Shown here piece after piece: positions 42,265-50,983 of a stretch of DNA of 64,000 nucleotides (positions are counted from its first letter, which is position 1; the number at the start of each line of letters is the position of its first letter). The DNA is from JAZDCJ01 sp036311985 (GTDB lineage Bacteria > Actinomycetota > Actinomycetes > Actinomycetales > Micrococcaceae): NCBI RefSeq assembly GCF_036311985.1, contig NZ_JAZDCJ010000015.1; one strand, written 5' to 3'. The notes beneath the pieces are model-generated. The model saw only the letters and a program-made list of their open reading frames with translations. It was not told the DNA's origin and made no database searches. Both the position numbers and the translations under genes were made by a program.

Positions 42265-43565
42265 GAGGCGTCGCCCGGCGCGGTGCCGATGCTCCGGACG
42301 GTCACGCCGGGCCAGAGCGCGGGGTCAAGCACCCGACGCCCGTCGACGATGGTCCGCACGCCGGGCAGCTCGCCGGGCGTGAGCCCGCGGTATCCGGCGT
42401 GGTCGGTCTGGACGATGGCGGCGTCGACCTCCCCGCCCAGGTGGTAGGGCTCCAACCCCAGGGCGCGCAGTTCGTCGTCGTCGTAGAGCGGATCGTGGAC
42501 GCCCACGCGGGCGCCCTCGGCGGCGAGCGCCTCGACGACCGGGAAGACGCCGGAGAACGCGGTCTCCTTGACGCCGCCGCGGTAGGCGGCGCCGAGCACG
42601 ACGACGTGCTGTCCGGAGAGGGAGCCGTGGGCTTCGGCCAGGAGTCCGACGGCGTAGGCCGGCATCTGCGCGTTGGCCTCCCGGGCGGCGCGGACGATCG
42701 AGGCGTCGGGGTCGTTCCAGAGGTAGAGGCGCGGGTAGACGGGGATGCAGTGTCCGCCCACGGCAATGCCCGGCCGGTGGATGTGGCTGTAGGGCTGGGA
42801 GTTGCTCGCCTCGATGACCTGGTGGACGTCGATGCCCTGGGCGGCGGCGAAGCGCGCGAACTGGTTGGCCAGGCCGATGTTGACGTCGCGGTAGGTCGTC
42901 TCGGCGAGCTTGGCCAGCTCGGCGGCCTCGGCGCTGCCCAGGTCCCAGACGCCGTTCGGCCGCGGCAGTTCGGGCCGTTCGTCGAAGTCCAGGACGCGGT
43001 TGTAGAAGTCCACGGCACGCTCGGCCCCGGTCGCGTCGAGGCCCCCGACGAGCTTGGGGTACTTGCGCAGATCCGCGAAGACCCGCCCGGTCAGGACGCG
43101 CTCGGGCGAGAAGGCGACGTGGAAGTCACGTCCGGCCTCGAGGCCGGAACCGTCCTCGAGCATCGGCGTCCACCGGCCCCGCGTGGTTCCCACGGGCAGG
43201 GTGGTCTCGTAGGAGACCAGGGTCCCGGGCGTCAGGTGCCGGGCGAGCTCCCGAGTGGCCCCGTCCATCGCGGCGAAGTCGGGGCGGGCCTCGGAGTCGA
43301 CGAAGAGGGGGACCACGACGACGACGGCGTCGGCGCCCGGTACCGCCTCCGCGTAGTCGGTGGTCGCGGTCAGCAGGCCGGCGGACACGGCGTCTGCCAG
43401 CCGTTGCCCCAGTCCCGCCTCGCCCGGGAACGGCTCGCGCCCGGCTGCGACGCTCGCGACAACGCGGGAATCGACGTCGACCCCGGTCACGTGGTGTCCC
43501 TTGGAAGCGAACTGCACCGCGAGCGGGAGCCCGATCTTGCCCAGGGCGATGACGGCGATCTTCAC
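42261..43565 (-). CDS. wbpA: Nucleotide-sugar 6-dehydrogenase, WbpA-like
   Basis: A 434-residue NAD-dependent enzyme that oxidises a UDP-sugar, here probably UDP-GlcNAc, to the uronic acid. The Rossmann start is KIAVIALGKIGLPLAVQFA (GKIG rather than GYIG), TTYRDVNIGLANQFA is in the middle, and the catalytic Cys lies in VGGHCIPVYPRLYLW, where Tyr follows PV instead of the usual Asp. The GTG at 43565 is preceded only by a weak purine stretch. With the next three genes it forms a complete Wbp-type set for UDP-2,3-diacetamido-glucuronic acid. Confidence 0.78.
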   Translation of the reverse strand: MKIAVIALGKIGLPLAVQFASKGHHVTGVDVDSRVVASVAAGREPFPGEAGLGQRLADAVSAGLLTATTDYAEAVPGADAVVVVVPLFVDSEARPDFAAMDGATRELARHLTPGTLVSYETTLPVGTTRGRWTPMLEDGSGLEAGRDFHVAFSPERVLTGRVFADLRKYPKLVGGLDATGAERAVDFYNRVLDFDERPELPRPNGVWDLGSAEAAELAKLAETTYRDVNIGLANQFARFAAAQGIDVHQVIEASNSQPYSHIHRPGIAVGGHCIPVYPRLYLWNDPDASIVRAAREANAQMPAYAVGLLAEAHGSLSGQHVVVLGAAYRGGVKETAFSGVFPVVEALAAEGARVGVHDPLYDDDELRALGLEPYHLGGEVDAAIVQTDHAGYRGLTPGELPGVRTIVDGRRVLDPALWPGVTVRSIGTAPGDAS

Positions 43566-43622
43566 GGGTGGTTGTCCGTTCTTCTCGTGCGCCGATCGGC
43601 GCGAGGGCATGGCGTTGACCAC

Positions 43623-43628
43623 AGTGTA
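43623..43628 (-). promoter_or_regulatory. Possible internal promoter -10 box ahead of the wbpA-like gene
   Basis: On the minus strand TACACT lies about 58 bases before the GTG in the 107-base gap after the asparagine-synthetase-like gene. No convincing -35 is visible. The box could provide separate expression of the uronic-acid genes. Confidence 0.3.
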
Positions 43629-43672
43629 GCCATGCGGGGGCGCGCCGGCGTCGCTTGGCGCGCTGGCGGCGC

Positions 43673-45490
43673 TCAGAGGTCCAGCCAGGCCCGCGATAGC
43701 CACACGTCGGCGGCGTAGATGCGCCAGAAGTACTTCACCATCTCCATCCGGTTCATCCCCTCCGGCACGGCCAGGTTGCCGGCCGCTGCCAGGATCAGGG
43801 CCTCGAAGACGTCATCGCTCAGGAGCGAGGCGAAAACCGGGGCGCGGTCGCTGCCGAGGATCTCCGTGGCCAGCTGCACCGCGAGCGTCGTCGAGAACTC
43901 GGAGGGCCGACGCGGTCCGGACGGCGCGGGAGCCTCGACGGGCGGCAGCGGCGTCGAACGCGCCTCGTACAGGGCGCCCGAGTACGCCTCGTCCTTGCCA
44001 CCGGACTCGAACCGCCAGGTGGACCGGTCCAGCGGGAGCCCGAGGACCTCGGGCCAGATCCGGCCGAGCGCACCGAACAGAGCCTTCTCGGAGACCTTCT
44101 CGAGCATGCTGAGGGTGTCGCACACGTCCGCGACCTGGGCGTCGCTGATCGGATAGGCGAGCTGCCCGTCGCGCGAGTAGTGGGCCACATGCGCCTGCAG
44201 GTAGCGACCGGAACGGAACTGCCGCGCGAACAGGTAGAGCTTCTCGAGGTCGCTGGACGCCTGCACGTCGGCGAGCCAGCCGCGCAGCATCTCGTCGTGC
44301 GGCGCCCGGGCGGAGGCGTTCAACAACGCGCCGCCCTGCTTGAGCACCCGGTCCTCGACGCCCTCGGGCGTGTAGCGCATGCGCTTGGCCAGGCCGCCCT
44401 TGGTGAGCGGCCACTGGCCGAGCATGATCGCCTCTCCGGGGCGGCGCGGATCGGCCCCCCGGTAGCGGGACGTATGGGGTTCCGAGGGCGGCAGGCCGCC
44501 GGATTCGAAGACGGTCCGGCCCACCTGATCGGCGAGGGCGTCCCCGGCCGCCAGCTCCGGGATCTCGACGCTGTGGGGCGTCCCCGTCATCGCGGTCATC
44601 GTCCGGGCCAGCTGCACGTCGCCGTCGATTTCCTGGCCGTAGGTCAGGGCCCGGACCTCGATGTCCCGGCCCCGCAGCAGGCCGAGCAGCAGGCGGGAAT
44701 CCTTGCCGCCGCTCATCCGCAATTGGAGCGGGCGGCCCTCGAGCGAGGCCTGGCTGCGGTCCATGGCGGATTGGAGCGCATCGGCCAGCGCCTCGGCGCC
44801 CTCCTCGACGCTGTGCCGGGAAGCCAGGGATCCCGTGAGCCCCGCCGGGAGGTCGACGAGCCGGGGCTCTCCTCCCCGGACGGCCAGGGCGCGGTCCGCC
44901 GGGATGGTGCGCACTCCGGTGAACGGGGTGAGCCCGCTGATGGAGTAGCCGAAGTGCAGGTATTCGGAGAGGTAGCCCAGGTCCAGCTGCACGGCGGACC
45001 GGACGCCGGACACGAGGCCCAGGGCCGCCAGGAGCGGCCGGTTGCTGATGAAGACATAGTCGTCGGCCACCGCGTAGTGGATGGCTTCGAGGGCGGGGAC
45101 GGTGTTCCACGCGGTGACCCGGTCGAGGTAGCGTTCGCCGACGACGGTCGCGTACTGGCCCCACACGGGCGTCTCGTAGAGCAGCCGTCCGCCCCGCAGC
45201 GTGAGGCTCTGGAGCAGCTCGGCTCCCGCGTCGGTTCCGGCGGTGACGGTCCAGAGGTCGCCCTGCGTCCGCACGCGCTCCGGCTCGCCCGTGCGCGTCC
45301 AGCTCAGGACAGCGGCGGTCCCCTGGCCCGCCGTGGAGCTGATCCGCGGCTCGTCGCCGTAGGCCGGGCCCAGGAAGCGGGAGTATCCCTCGGCGATGCG
45401 TGCCAGCCGGTCCTGATTGCGCTGGGGCACCAGCTGGCCCTCGAAGGACGAGCGGTCGAGCCGGGGAATGGCAACGAGGAACTCGGACAT
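43673..45490 (-). CDS. Asparagine-synthetase-like protein without glutaminase cysteine
   Basis: A 605-residue protein with an N-terminal Ntn-hydrolase-like region (~1-220) and a C-terminal ATP-pyrophosphatase domain containing the PP-loop LRMSGGKDSRLLLGLL (~260-275). AsnB enzymes start with Met-Cys; this one starts MSEFLV, so the glutaminase nucleophile is absent and ammonia from glutamine is not expected. In O-antigen and capsule loci such proteins can amidate uronic acids or form other amide bonds. GGGAGAATCC precedes the ATG. It sits between wecB and the uronic-acid genes, which suggests a polymer-modifying role; the substrate is unknown. Confidence 0.72.
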   Translation of the reverse strand: MSEFLVAIPRLDRSSFEGQLVPQRNQDRLARIAEGYSRFLGPAYGDEPRISSTAGQGTAAVLSWTRTGEPERVRTQGDLWTVTAGTDAGAELLQSLTLRGGRLLYETPVWGQYATVVGERYLDRVTAWNTVPALEAIHYAVADDYVFISNRPLLAALGLVSGVRSAVQLDLGYLSEYLHFGYSISGLTPFTGVRTIPADRALAVRGGEPRLVDLPAGLTGSLASRHSVEEGAEALADALQSAMDRSQASLEGRPLQLRMSGGKDSRLLLGLLRGRDIEVRALTYGQEIDGDVQLARTMTAMTGTPHSVEIPELAAGDALADQVGRTVFESGGLPPSEPHTSRYRGADPRRPGEAIMLGQWPLTKGGLAKRMRYTPEGVEDRVLKQGGALLNASARAPHDEMLRGWLADVQASSDLEKLYLFARQFRSGRYLQAHVAHYSRDGQLAYPISDAQVADVCDTLSMLEKVSEKALFGALGRIWPEVLGLPLDRSTWRFESGGKDEAYSGALYEARSTPLPPVEAPAPSGPRRPSEFSTTLAVQLATEILGSDRAPVFASLLSDDVFEALILAAAGNLAVPEGMNRMEMVKYFWRIYAADVWLSRAWLDL

Positions 45491-45527
45491 GGATTCTCCC
45501 TTGGGGGTGGACGGTGTCCGGCGCGGG

Positions 45528-46670
45528 CTAGGCTCCGTAATCGGGCAGTCGGCTTCCCACGCCCAGGAGCTGGGCGATGGCGGCCACGGTGCGCTGCGCG
45601 GCCTTGCCGTCGCCATACGGGTTCACGGCATTGGCCATGGCCTCGTACGCGGCGGTGTCGTCCAGCAACGTCGAGACCTCGGCGACGACACGCTCCTCGT
45701 CGGTGCCGATGAGCTTCACGGTCCCGGCGGTCACGGCCTCGGGACGCTCGGTGTTCTCGCGCATCACCAGGACGGGCTTGCCGAGCCCGGGCGCTTCCTC
45801 CTGCACTCCCCCGGAGTCGGTCAGCACGACGTCGGAGGCGGCCAGGAGGCGGGTGAACTCGCCATAGGCGAGCGGCTCCGTGACCGTCACGTTGCCCTTG
45901 CCCTCCAGGAACGGGAGCACGGCCTCGCGCACCACGGGGTTCTTGTGGGCGGGAAGGACGAAGTCGACATCGGGGTAGGAGTCGGCGAGCCGGCCCAGGG
46001 CGCGGCCGACGCCGCGCATGGCCTCGCCCTGGTTTTCGCGGCGATGGGTGGTCACGAGCACCAGCCGGCGGCCGTTGGCGGCGATCTCCTCCAACGCGGC
46101 GTCGCTGAACGGCACGTTCTTCTCGACGACGTCGAAGAGCGCGTCGATGACCGTGTTTCCGGTCACGCAGACGTCCTCCGGGGTGACGGCCTCGCGCAGG
46201 AGGTTGTCGCGGCTCGTCGTCGTGGGCGCCAGGTGGAGGCTGGAGATCTGCGAGGTCATCTTCCGGTTGGCCTCCTCGGGGAACGGGGAGAACAGGTCGA
46301 AGCTGCGCAGGCCGGCCTCGACGTGCACCACGGGAATGCCCCGGTAGAAGGCCGCGATCGCACCGGCCGTGGAAGTCGTCGTGTCACCCTGGACGATCAC
46401 CGCGTCGGGCTTCTCCTGCTCGAACAACGCGTCGAGCCCGTCGATCGTGCGGGTCATGACGCCGTTGAGGGTCTGGCGTGGCTGGATGATGTTCAAATCG
46501 TGGTCCGGAGTGATGCCGAACAGCTCATTGACCTGGTCCAGCATCTCGCGGTGCTGTCCCGTCACGGTCACGATGCACTCGAATTCCTCGGAGGCCTCGA
46601 GGGCCTTGACGATCGGGGCCATCTTGATGGCCTCCGGCCGCGTGCCGTAGATGGGCATGATCTTGAGCAT
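45528..46670 (-). CDS. wecB: UDP-N-acetylglucosamine 2-epimerase
   Basis: A 380-residue non-hydrolysing epimerase. GTRPEAIKMAPIVKAL at the start, VTGQHREML, VHVEAGLRS, TTHRREN and LTDSGGVQEEAP are the family motifs. It makes UDP-ManNAc, which the WecC-like enzyme at 54235-55467 would oxidise to UDP-ManNAcA; it could also be a WbpI-type epimerase acting on the diacetamido uronic acid. The ATG has AGAGG upstream. It starts the minus-strand operon and is divergent from the ABC transporter genes. Confidence 0.9.
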   Translation of the reverse strand: MLKIMPIYGTRPEAIKMAPIVKALEASEEFECIVTVTGQHREMLDQVNELFGITPDHDLNIIQPRQTLNGVMTRTIDGLDALFEQEKPDAVIVQGDTTTSTAGAIAAFYRGIPVVHVEAGLRSFDLFSPFPEEANRKMTSQISSLHLAPTTTSRDNLLREAVTPEDVCVTGNTVIDALFDVVEKNVPFSDAALEEIAANGRRLVLVTTHRRENQGEAMRGVGRALGRLADSYPDVDFVLPAHKNPVVREAVLPFLEGKGNVTVTEPLAYGEFTRLLAASDVVLTDSGGVQEEAPGLGKPVLVMRENTERPEAVTAGTVKLIGTDEERVVAEVSTLLDDTAAYEAMANAVNPYGDGKAAQRTVAAIAQLLGVGSRLPDYGA

Positions 46671-46978
46671 TGACTACCTCTACTCGGTCGCTTGCGGGGA
46701 AATCAGCGGGTCCCCGCCGCGCGGCGGGCGTCCCGGTGGAGGTCCGCGTCGAGGCGTGCGGACCACGCAACACCCTATCCCACGAGTCCCCCGCCGCGGC
46801 GCCGACGCGGCCCGCCCCGGGGTTTCCCGGTGCTAGAATCGTCGTCACTGCGCTCCCCCCTGGAGTGCCCGGGGCCTCCGTCGGGCGCGCTCCCCGGAGA
46901 GGTGAGGAACGCAGACCCACCGCACAGCGTTGATCTCCGTGTGGCACTCTGTGTTCTACTCAGCGAAAGGGTTGCTAG
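46671..46978. promoter_or_regulatory. Divergent promoter region between wecB and the ABC exporter
   Basis: A 308-base gene-free stretch. On the plus strand an extended -10 TGCTAGAAT (46831-46839, hexamer TAGAAT at 46834-46839) lies ~135 bases before the permease gene. On the minus strand the region must carry the wecB promoter, of which I see only a weak TAGGGT near 46780. No small gene is convincing. Confidence 0.45.
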
Positions 46979-47869
46979 ATGGGCCTGACTGGCCAGATGG
47001 AAGAGCCGGCGGAAGCCGAGCGGCGCTACGTCCTCGAGCGGACCGGGATGATCCGCGTTGGTCGCCGCCCGTCGCTCGCGGGATACCTCAAGCAACTGTG
47101 GGACTTCCGCGCCTTCATCCTCTTCGACTCTCGGGCACGCATCGCCACGGGCAACAGCGACGACGCGCTGGGCAAGGTCTGGATGGTGCTCAACCCCATC
47201 CTCAACGGAGCCACGTACTTCCTGGTCTTCGGGATCCTCCTGGGCACCGGTCGGGGGGTGCCGAACTTCATCGCGTACCTCATCATCGGCGTGTTCATGT
47301 TCCGCTTCACCACGCAGTCGATCATCAACGGGGCCCGGTCGATCAACAACAACCAGGCGATCGTGCAGGCCTTCAACTTCCCGCGGGCCACGCTGCCGAT
47401 CGCCATCAACGTGCGCGAACTCATGAGCCACGTCCCGGTGTTCGCCGTGATGTTCATCCTGATCCTGGCCATCCCGCCGCTCGAGCCGATCTCCTGGCTC
47501 TGGCTCCTGTTCTTCCCGGTGCTGGCCCTGCAGATCCTCTTCAACATCGGCCTGAGCCTGCTTCTGGCCAGGATCGTCACCCAGGTCGGCGACTTCGTCC
47601 ACCTGATCTCGTTCGGGACGCGGATCTGGCTGTATCTCTCGGCCGTCTTCTTCTCGGCGGACCGCTTCGCCGACCACCCGCTCATGATGGCCTTCATGAA
47701 TGCCAACCCCATGTTCTGCGTCCTGGACATCGTCCGAGACGTGATCCTCTACGACACGCTTCCGGAGGCCGGGCGCTGGCTCGTCCTGGGCGGTTGGACG
47801 GCCGCCCTGCTCCTCATCGGAACCATCGTGTTCTGGAAGGCCGAGGAATCCTACGGACAGGAGAAGTGA
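46979..47869 (+). CDS. wzm: Polysaccharide ABC exporter permease (Wzm/TagG-like)
   Basis: A 296-residue ABC-2 type membrane protein with six predicted helices (for example ILNGATYFLVFGILLG, VFAVMFILILAI, WLWLLFFPVLALQILFNIG) and the family sequence GKVWMVLNPILNG near the start. It would export a lipid-linked polymer across the membrane together with the ATPase gene that follows. The ATG follows AAAGGGTTGCTAG. Transport by Wzm/Wzt means that chain completion occurs in the cytoplasm and no Wzy polymerase is needed, consistent with none being seen. Confidence 0.88.
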   Translation: MGLTGQMEEPAEAERRYVLERTGMIRVGRRPSLAGYLKQLWDFRAFILFDSRARIATGNSDDALGKVWMVLNPILNGATYFLVFGILLGTGRGVPNFIAYLIIGVFMFRFTTQSIINGARSINNNQAIVQAFNFPRATLPIAINVRELMSHVPVFAVMFILILAIPPLEPISWLWLLFFPVLALQILFNIGLSLLLARIVTQVGDFVHLISFGTRIWLYLSAVFFSADRFADHPLMMAFMNANPMFCVLDIVRDVILYDTLPEAGRWLVLGGWTAALLLIGTIVFWKAEESYGQEK

Positions 47870-48801
47870 TGACTGCGGAGAACACCGGCCCCGTGGCCAC
47901 CGGCGATTCCCAGGGACCGATCGACGACGAGGACCTCGAGCCGGACGAGCCGGAGATCGCCCCGCCCGTCATCAGCGACGAGGTGGCCGTCGTCATCGAG
48001 GACGTCTCGATGACCTACACCGTGCGTTCGCAGCAGCAGGACACCGGACGTCGATCACTCATGGACAGGGTCCGCGGCATCTCCGGGACGCATACGGTCC
48101 AGGTCCCGGCCCTGAAGCCGATCAGCCTCGTGGTCCACCATGGCGAAAGCGTCGGCGTCATCGGCACCAACGGGTCCGGCAAGTCGACCCTGATGAAGAT
48201 CCTCACCGGCAGGGTCCTTCCCACCACCGGCAACGTCTACGCCTCGAGCACGCCGATCATGCTCGGCGTCAACGCGGCCCTCGTCCAGCAGCTCTCGGGA
48301 GGCGACAACATCACCCTGGGCTGCCTCGCCATGGGCATGACCAAGGAGCAGGTCGCCGCCAAGCGGCAGGGCATCGTCGAGCTGTCCGGGCTGGAGGACT
48401 CGCTGCACCTCCCCCTGCGGTCCTACTCCTCCGGCATGGCCGCGAGGCTGCAGTTCGCGATCGCCACGAGCGTCGACCCCGAGATCCTGATCATCGACGA
48501 GGCCTTGAACACGGGCGATGCGCAGTTCCGCAACCGGACCCGGCGCCGGTTGGACACCCTCCGGACGGAGGCCGGCTGCGTCTTCCTCGTCAGCCACTCC
48601 CTCGCCACGATCAAGGAGATGTGCTCCCGGACCATCTGGCTCGAGAAGGGCGAGCTGATCATGGACGGCGACCCCGAGGAGGTCACCAGTACGTACGCGG
48701 TCTACGCCAAGAAGCTCGGCCAATCCAAACCCCGCGGCGCCCGGCTCATCCGCGAGGCGAAGCAACGCGAGCTGGCCAAGACGGTCGTTTCATGGCGTTG
48801 A
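47869..48801 (+). CDS. wzt: Polysaccharide ABC exporter ATPase (Wzt/TagH-like)
   Basis: A 310-residue ATPase. An acidic N-terminal tail (~30 residues) precedes the nucleotide-binding domain, with Walker A GTNGSGKSTL, signature YSSGMAARLQFA, Walker B EILIIDEAL and the switch HSLATI. No C-terminal sugar-binding domain is present, so it resembles the TagH/short Wzt type in which chain length is not read by the ATPase. The start overlaps the permease stop (TGATG), with AGGAG upstream. Confidence 0.9.
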   Translation: MTAENTGPVATGDSQGPIDDEDLEPDEPEIAPPVISDEVAVVIEDVSMTYTVRSQQQDTGRRSLMDRVRGISGTHTVQVPALKPISLVVHHGESVGVIGTNGSGKSTLMKILTGRVLPTTGNVYASSTPIMLGVNAALVQQLSGGDNITLGCLAMGMTKEQVAAKRQGIVELSGLEDSLHLPLRSYSSGMAARLQFAIATSVDPEILIIDEALNTGDAQFRNRTRRRLDTLRTEAGCVFLVSHSLATIKEMCSRTIWLEKGELIMDGDPEEVTSTYAVYAKKLGQSKPRGARLIREAKQRELAKTVVSWR

Positions 48802-48835
48802 TCCCCCAGCTCTTCCCCGGCGGCCCGGGACCATC

Positions 48836-50935
48836 GTGAGGATCAGCGGCCTCCGGGCCATCGCGAGGGAACGGGGGCGCCGCCTCCGCGACCTCGTCGG
48901 CGACGCGGCCGCAGCGGCCTACCGGGGCGCCGGCGCGCGGTTGCCCGTGCCCTCCGTCCCGGCCTTCGCCTGGCCGGCCGCTGATCCGGCGCCCGCCACG
49001 TTGACGGCCGTGGATGGGGCGGCCGGATCGCGTCTGGGCCTCGTGGTCGACGCCGGTGACCTCTCCCCCGGCGAGCTCCGCGCCCTGACGGGGGCCTCCT
49101 TCAAGCCCGTCGACGGCCCTGCTCCCCTGTCCCCGCCGCTCCAGTGGGCCAGGTCCCTCCACGGTGCCGGCCACGACGTCCGGATCCTCCCGGCCGGTGA
49201 TCGGACGACGGTCGGCGGCCAGGACGCCTTGGCCGTGCTGGCGGGCTCCCCCGCCGCACACGTGGCGGAAGCGCTGGCGGCCGGGTCCGGCCTGCCGCTC
49301 TTCGTCCTTCCCGTGCCGGACATCGGAAGCGTCGTCGATACGCGGGCCTTCGCTCCGCGACCGGCGCCGCCGAAGCTCCGCCGCTGGCTTCCGGCCGCCC
49401 CCGGAACCCCCCTCGTCGGGTTGAACGTGGGTCCCGCGGACTTCAGCGAGGAAGCGCTCCACGCGCTCATCGTGGCCTGGGACGAGGTGTGTGCCGCGAT
49501 GGGCACCGAGCAGGCTGTTCCCCTGGCCACCGCTTCGGCCCAGGACGTACGCCGACTGCGGCGCGCCGCGGGGGACCTCGCATCCCGGACCGGCCTGGCC
49601 TTCGTCCCCCGGCCGGAGGACGCCCTTCGACCACCCTTGTTCAACGCCTTCTCCGCCGTCGTCGAGGCACCACGGCACGTGGACGACCCGCCATCGCAGT
49701 GGATCCGGGAGGCCATGGCGAGTGGACTGCCCGTCCTGCGGTCCACCGGCGTCGGCCCGCGGTCGGTTGCCCTCGGACTCGGGGACATGGCGCGGCGCCA
49801 ACGCCTGGAGATCGCTGCTTCCGGCACGGACGCGCTGCTGGCGGGCATCGACGTTCCCGGCGCGGCCACATCGCCCGGGGATGCTCCGGCGGCGGCTGCG
49901 GAACCCCGGGTCGCCGGGGCCCTGGGCCTCGTCGAACGGCGGAGGATCGTCGTCGCCGGCCACGACCTGAAGTTCGCCCGGGGCCTCGTCGCGCATCTCG
50001 AGGCGTCGGGGCATGAGGTCCGGTTGGACGAGTGGAGCGGGCACCAGCGCCACGACGCCGAACGCAGCGGCGCGCTCGCGCGCTGGGCGGACGCGGTGTT
50101 CTGCGAGTGGACGCTCGGCAACGCCGTCTGGTACTCCCGGCATGCGGGACCGGGCACGCGTGTCACCACGCGCCTGCACCTCCAGGAGGCGGCGCTGCCG
50201 TTTCCCGGGCGCGTCCGCGAGGAGGGCATGGACGCCTTCGTGTTCGTAGCGGACCATGTGCGTCGGCAGGTGGTCGCCGACCACGGGATCGACTTCCGGC
50301 GCACCGTCGTGATCCCCAACGCCGTCGGCATTCCATCCGCGCCACCACGACCTGATCCCGCCACACGTCATCGCCTGGGACTCGTGGGCATGGTTCCCGC
50401 CCGCAAGGGGCTGCACCGGGCGCTCGACGTGTTGGCGCTGCTGCGCGCCGAAGACCGCCGCTTCACCTTGGACCTCAAGGGGCACCTTCCCACGGACCAC
50501 GCCTGGATGGAGGGGCGCGGTTCGGAGGCCGTCTACTTCCGGGAGCAGTTCCGCCGGATCGAGGAGGACCCCCTGCTCGCCGGCGCCGTCGCCTTCTCCG
50601 GCTACGCCCCGGACATGGCTTCGTGGTGGCAGGGCGTCGGCGTCGCCTTGTCGACGAGCGACTTCGAGTCCTTCCACTTCACGCTTCCCGACGGCGCCGT
50701 CCATGGAGCGCTGCCGGTCAGCCTGGCCTGGGCGGGGGCGGACCAGCTCTACCCCCTCGACTGGCTCCACGCCGATGCCGCGTCGATGGCCGCGCGGATC
50801 GGCGCGCTGGCGGACGACGCCGGGCGGTGGGCCGAGGAGGTCGCCTCCGCTGCGGCGTTGGTCGAGGCACGCTACGGGGCCGAGGTCGTGCTGCCGCGGC
50901 TCGAGGCGTTGATCCTCGGCCTCCCCGGGAGCTAG
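48836..50935 (+). CDS. Tandem-domain glycosyltransferase with GHDLKFA module
   Basis: A 699-residue protein. Residues ~65-360 form a poorly conserved, possibly degenerate transferase-like half. From ~372 a second GT-B module begins RIVVAGHDLKFARGL, continues with WADAVFCEWTLGNAVWYS, VVIPNAV, LGLVGMVPARKG, and ends with the donor-site segment STSDFESFHFTLPDG. The same module is found in the convergent gene at 50984-53200. The GTG start lies 34 bases after the ATPase gene in the same orientation. The sugar is unknown; hexose or ManNAcA transfer is plausible from context. Confidence 0.65.
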   Translation: MRISGLRAIARERGRRLRDLVGDAAAAAYRGAGARLPVPSVPAFAWPAADPAPATLTAVDGAAGSRLGLVVDAGDLSPGELRALTGASFKPVDGPAPLSPPLQWARSLHGAGHDVRILPAGDRTTVGGQDALAVLAGSPAAHVAEALAAGSGLPLFVLPVPDIGSVVDTRAFAPRPAPPKLRRWLPAAPGTPLVGLNVGPADFSEEALHALIVAWDEVCAAMGTEQAVPLATASAQDVRRLRRAAGDLASRTGLAFVPRPEDALRPPLFNAFSAVVEAPRHVDDPPSQWIREAMASGLPVLRSTGVGPRSVALGLGDMARRQRLEIAASGTDALLAGIDVPGAATSPGDAPAAAAEPRVAGALGLVERRRIVVAGHDLKFARGLVAHLEASGHEVRLDEWSGHQRHDAERSGALARWADAVFCEWTLGNAVWYSRHAGPGTRVTTRLHLQEAALPFPGRVREEGMDAFVFVADHVRRQVVADHGIDFRRTVVIPNAVGIPSAPPRPDPATRHRLGLVGMVPARKGLHRALDVLALLRAEDRRFTLDLKGHLPTDHAWMEGRGSEAVYFREQFRRIEEDPLLAGAVAFSGYAPDMASWWQGVGVALSTSDFESFHFTLPDGAVHGALPVSLAWAGADQLYPLDWLHADAASMAARIGALADDAGRWAEEVASAAALVEARYGAEVVLPRLEALILGLPGS

Positions 50936-50947
50936 GCCCGGCTCCGG

Positions 50948-50972
50948 CGGGGACGCACGTGGCGCGTCCCCG
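50948..50972. terminator. Bidirectional hairpin between convergent glycosyltransferase genes
   Basis: CGGGGACGC (50948-50956) pairs with GCGTCCCCG (50964-50972) in the 48-base gap between the two stop codons. It has a perfect 9-bp stem but no T tract on either side. Confidence 0.55.
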
Positions 50973-50983
50973 ACGGCCGCTGC

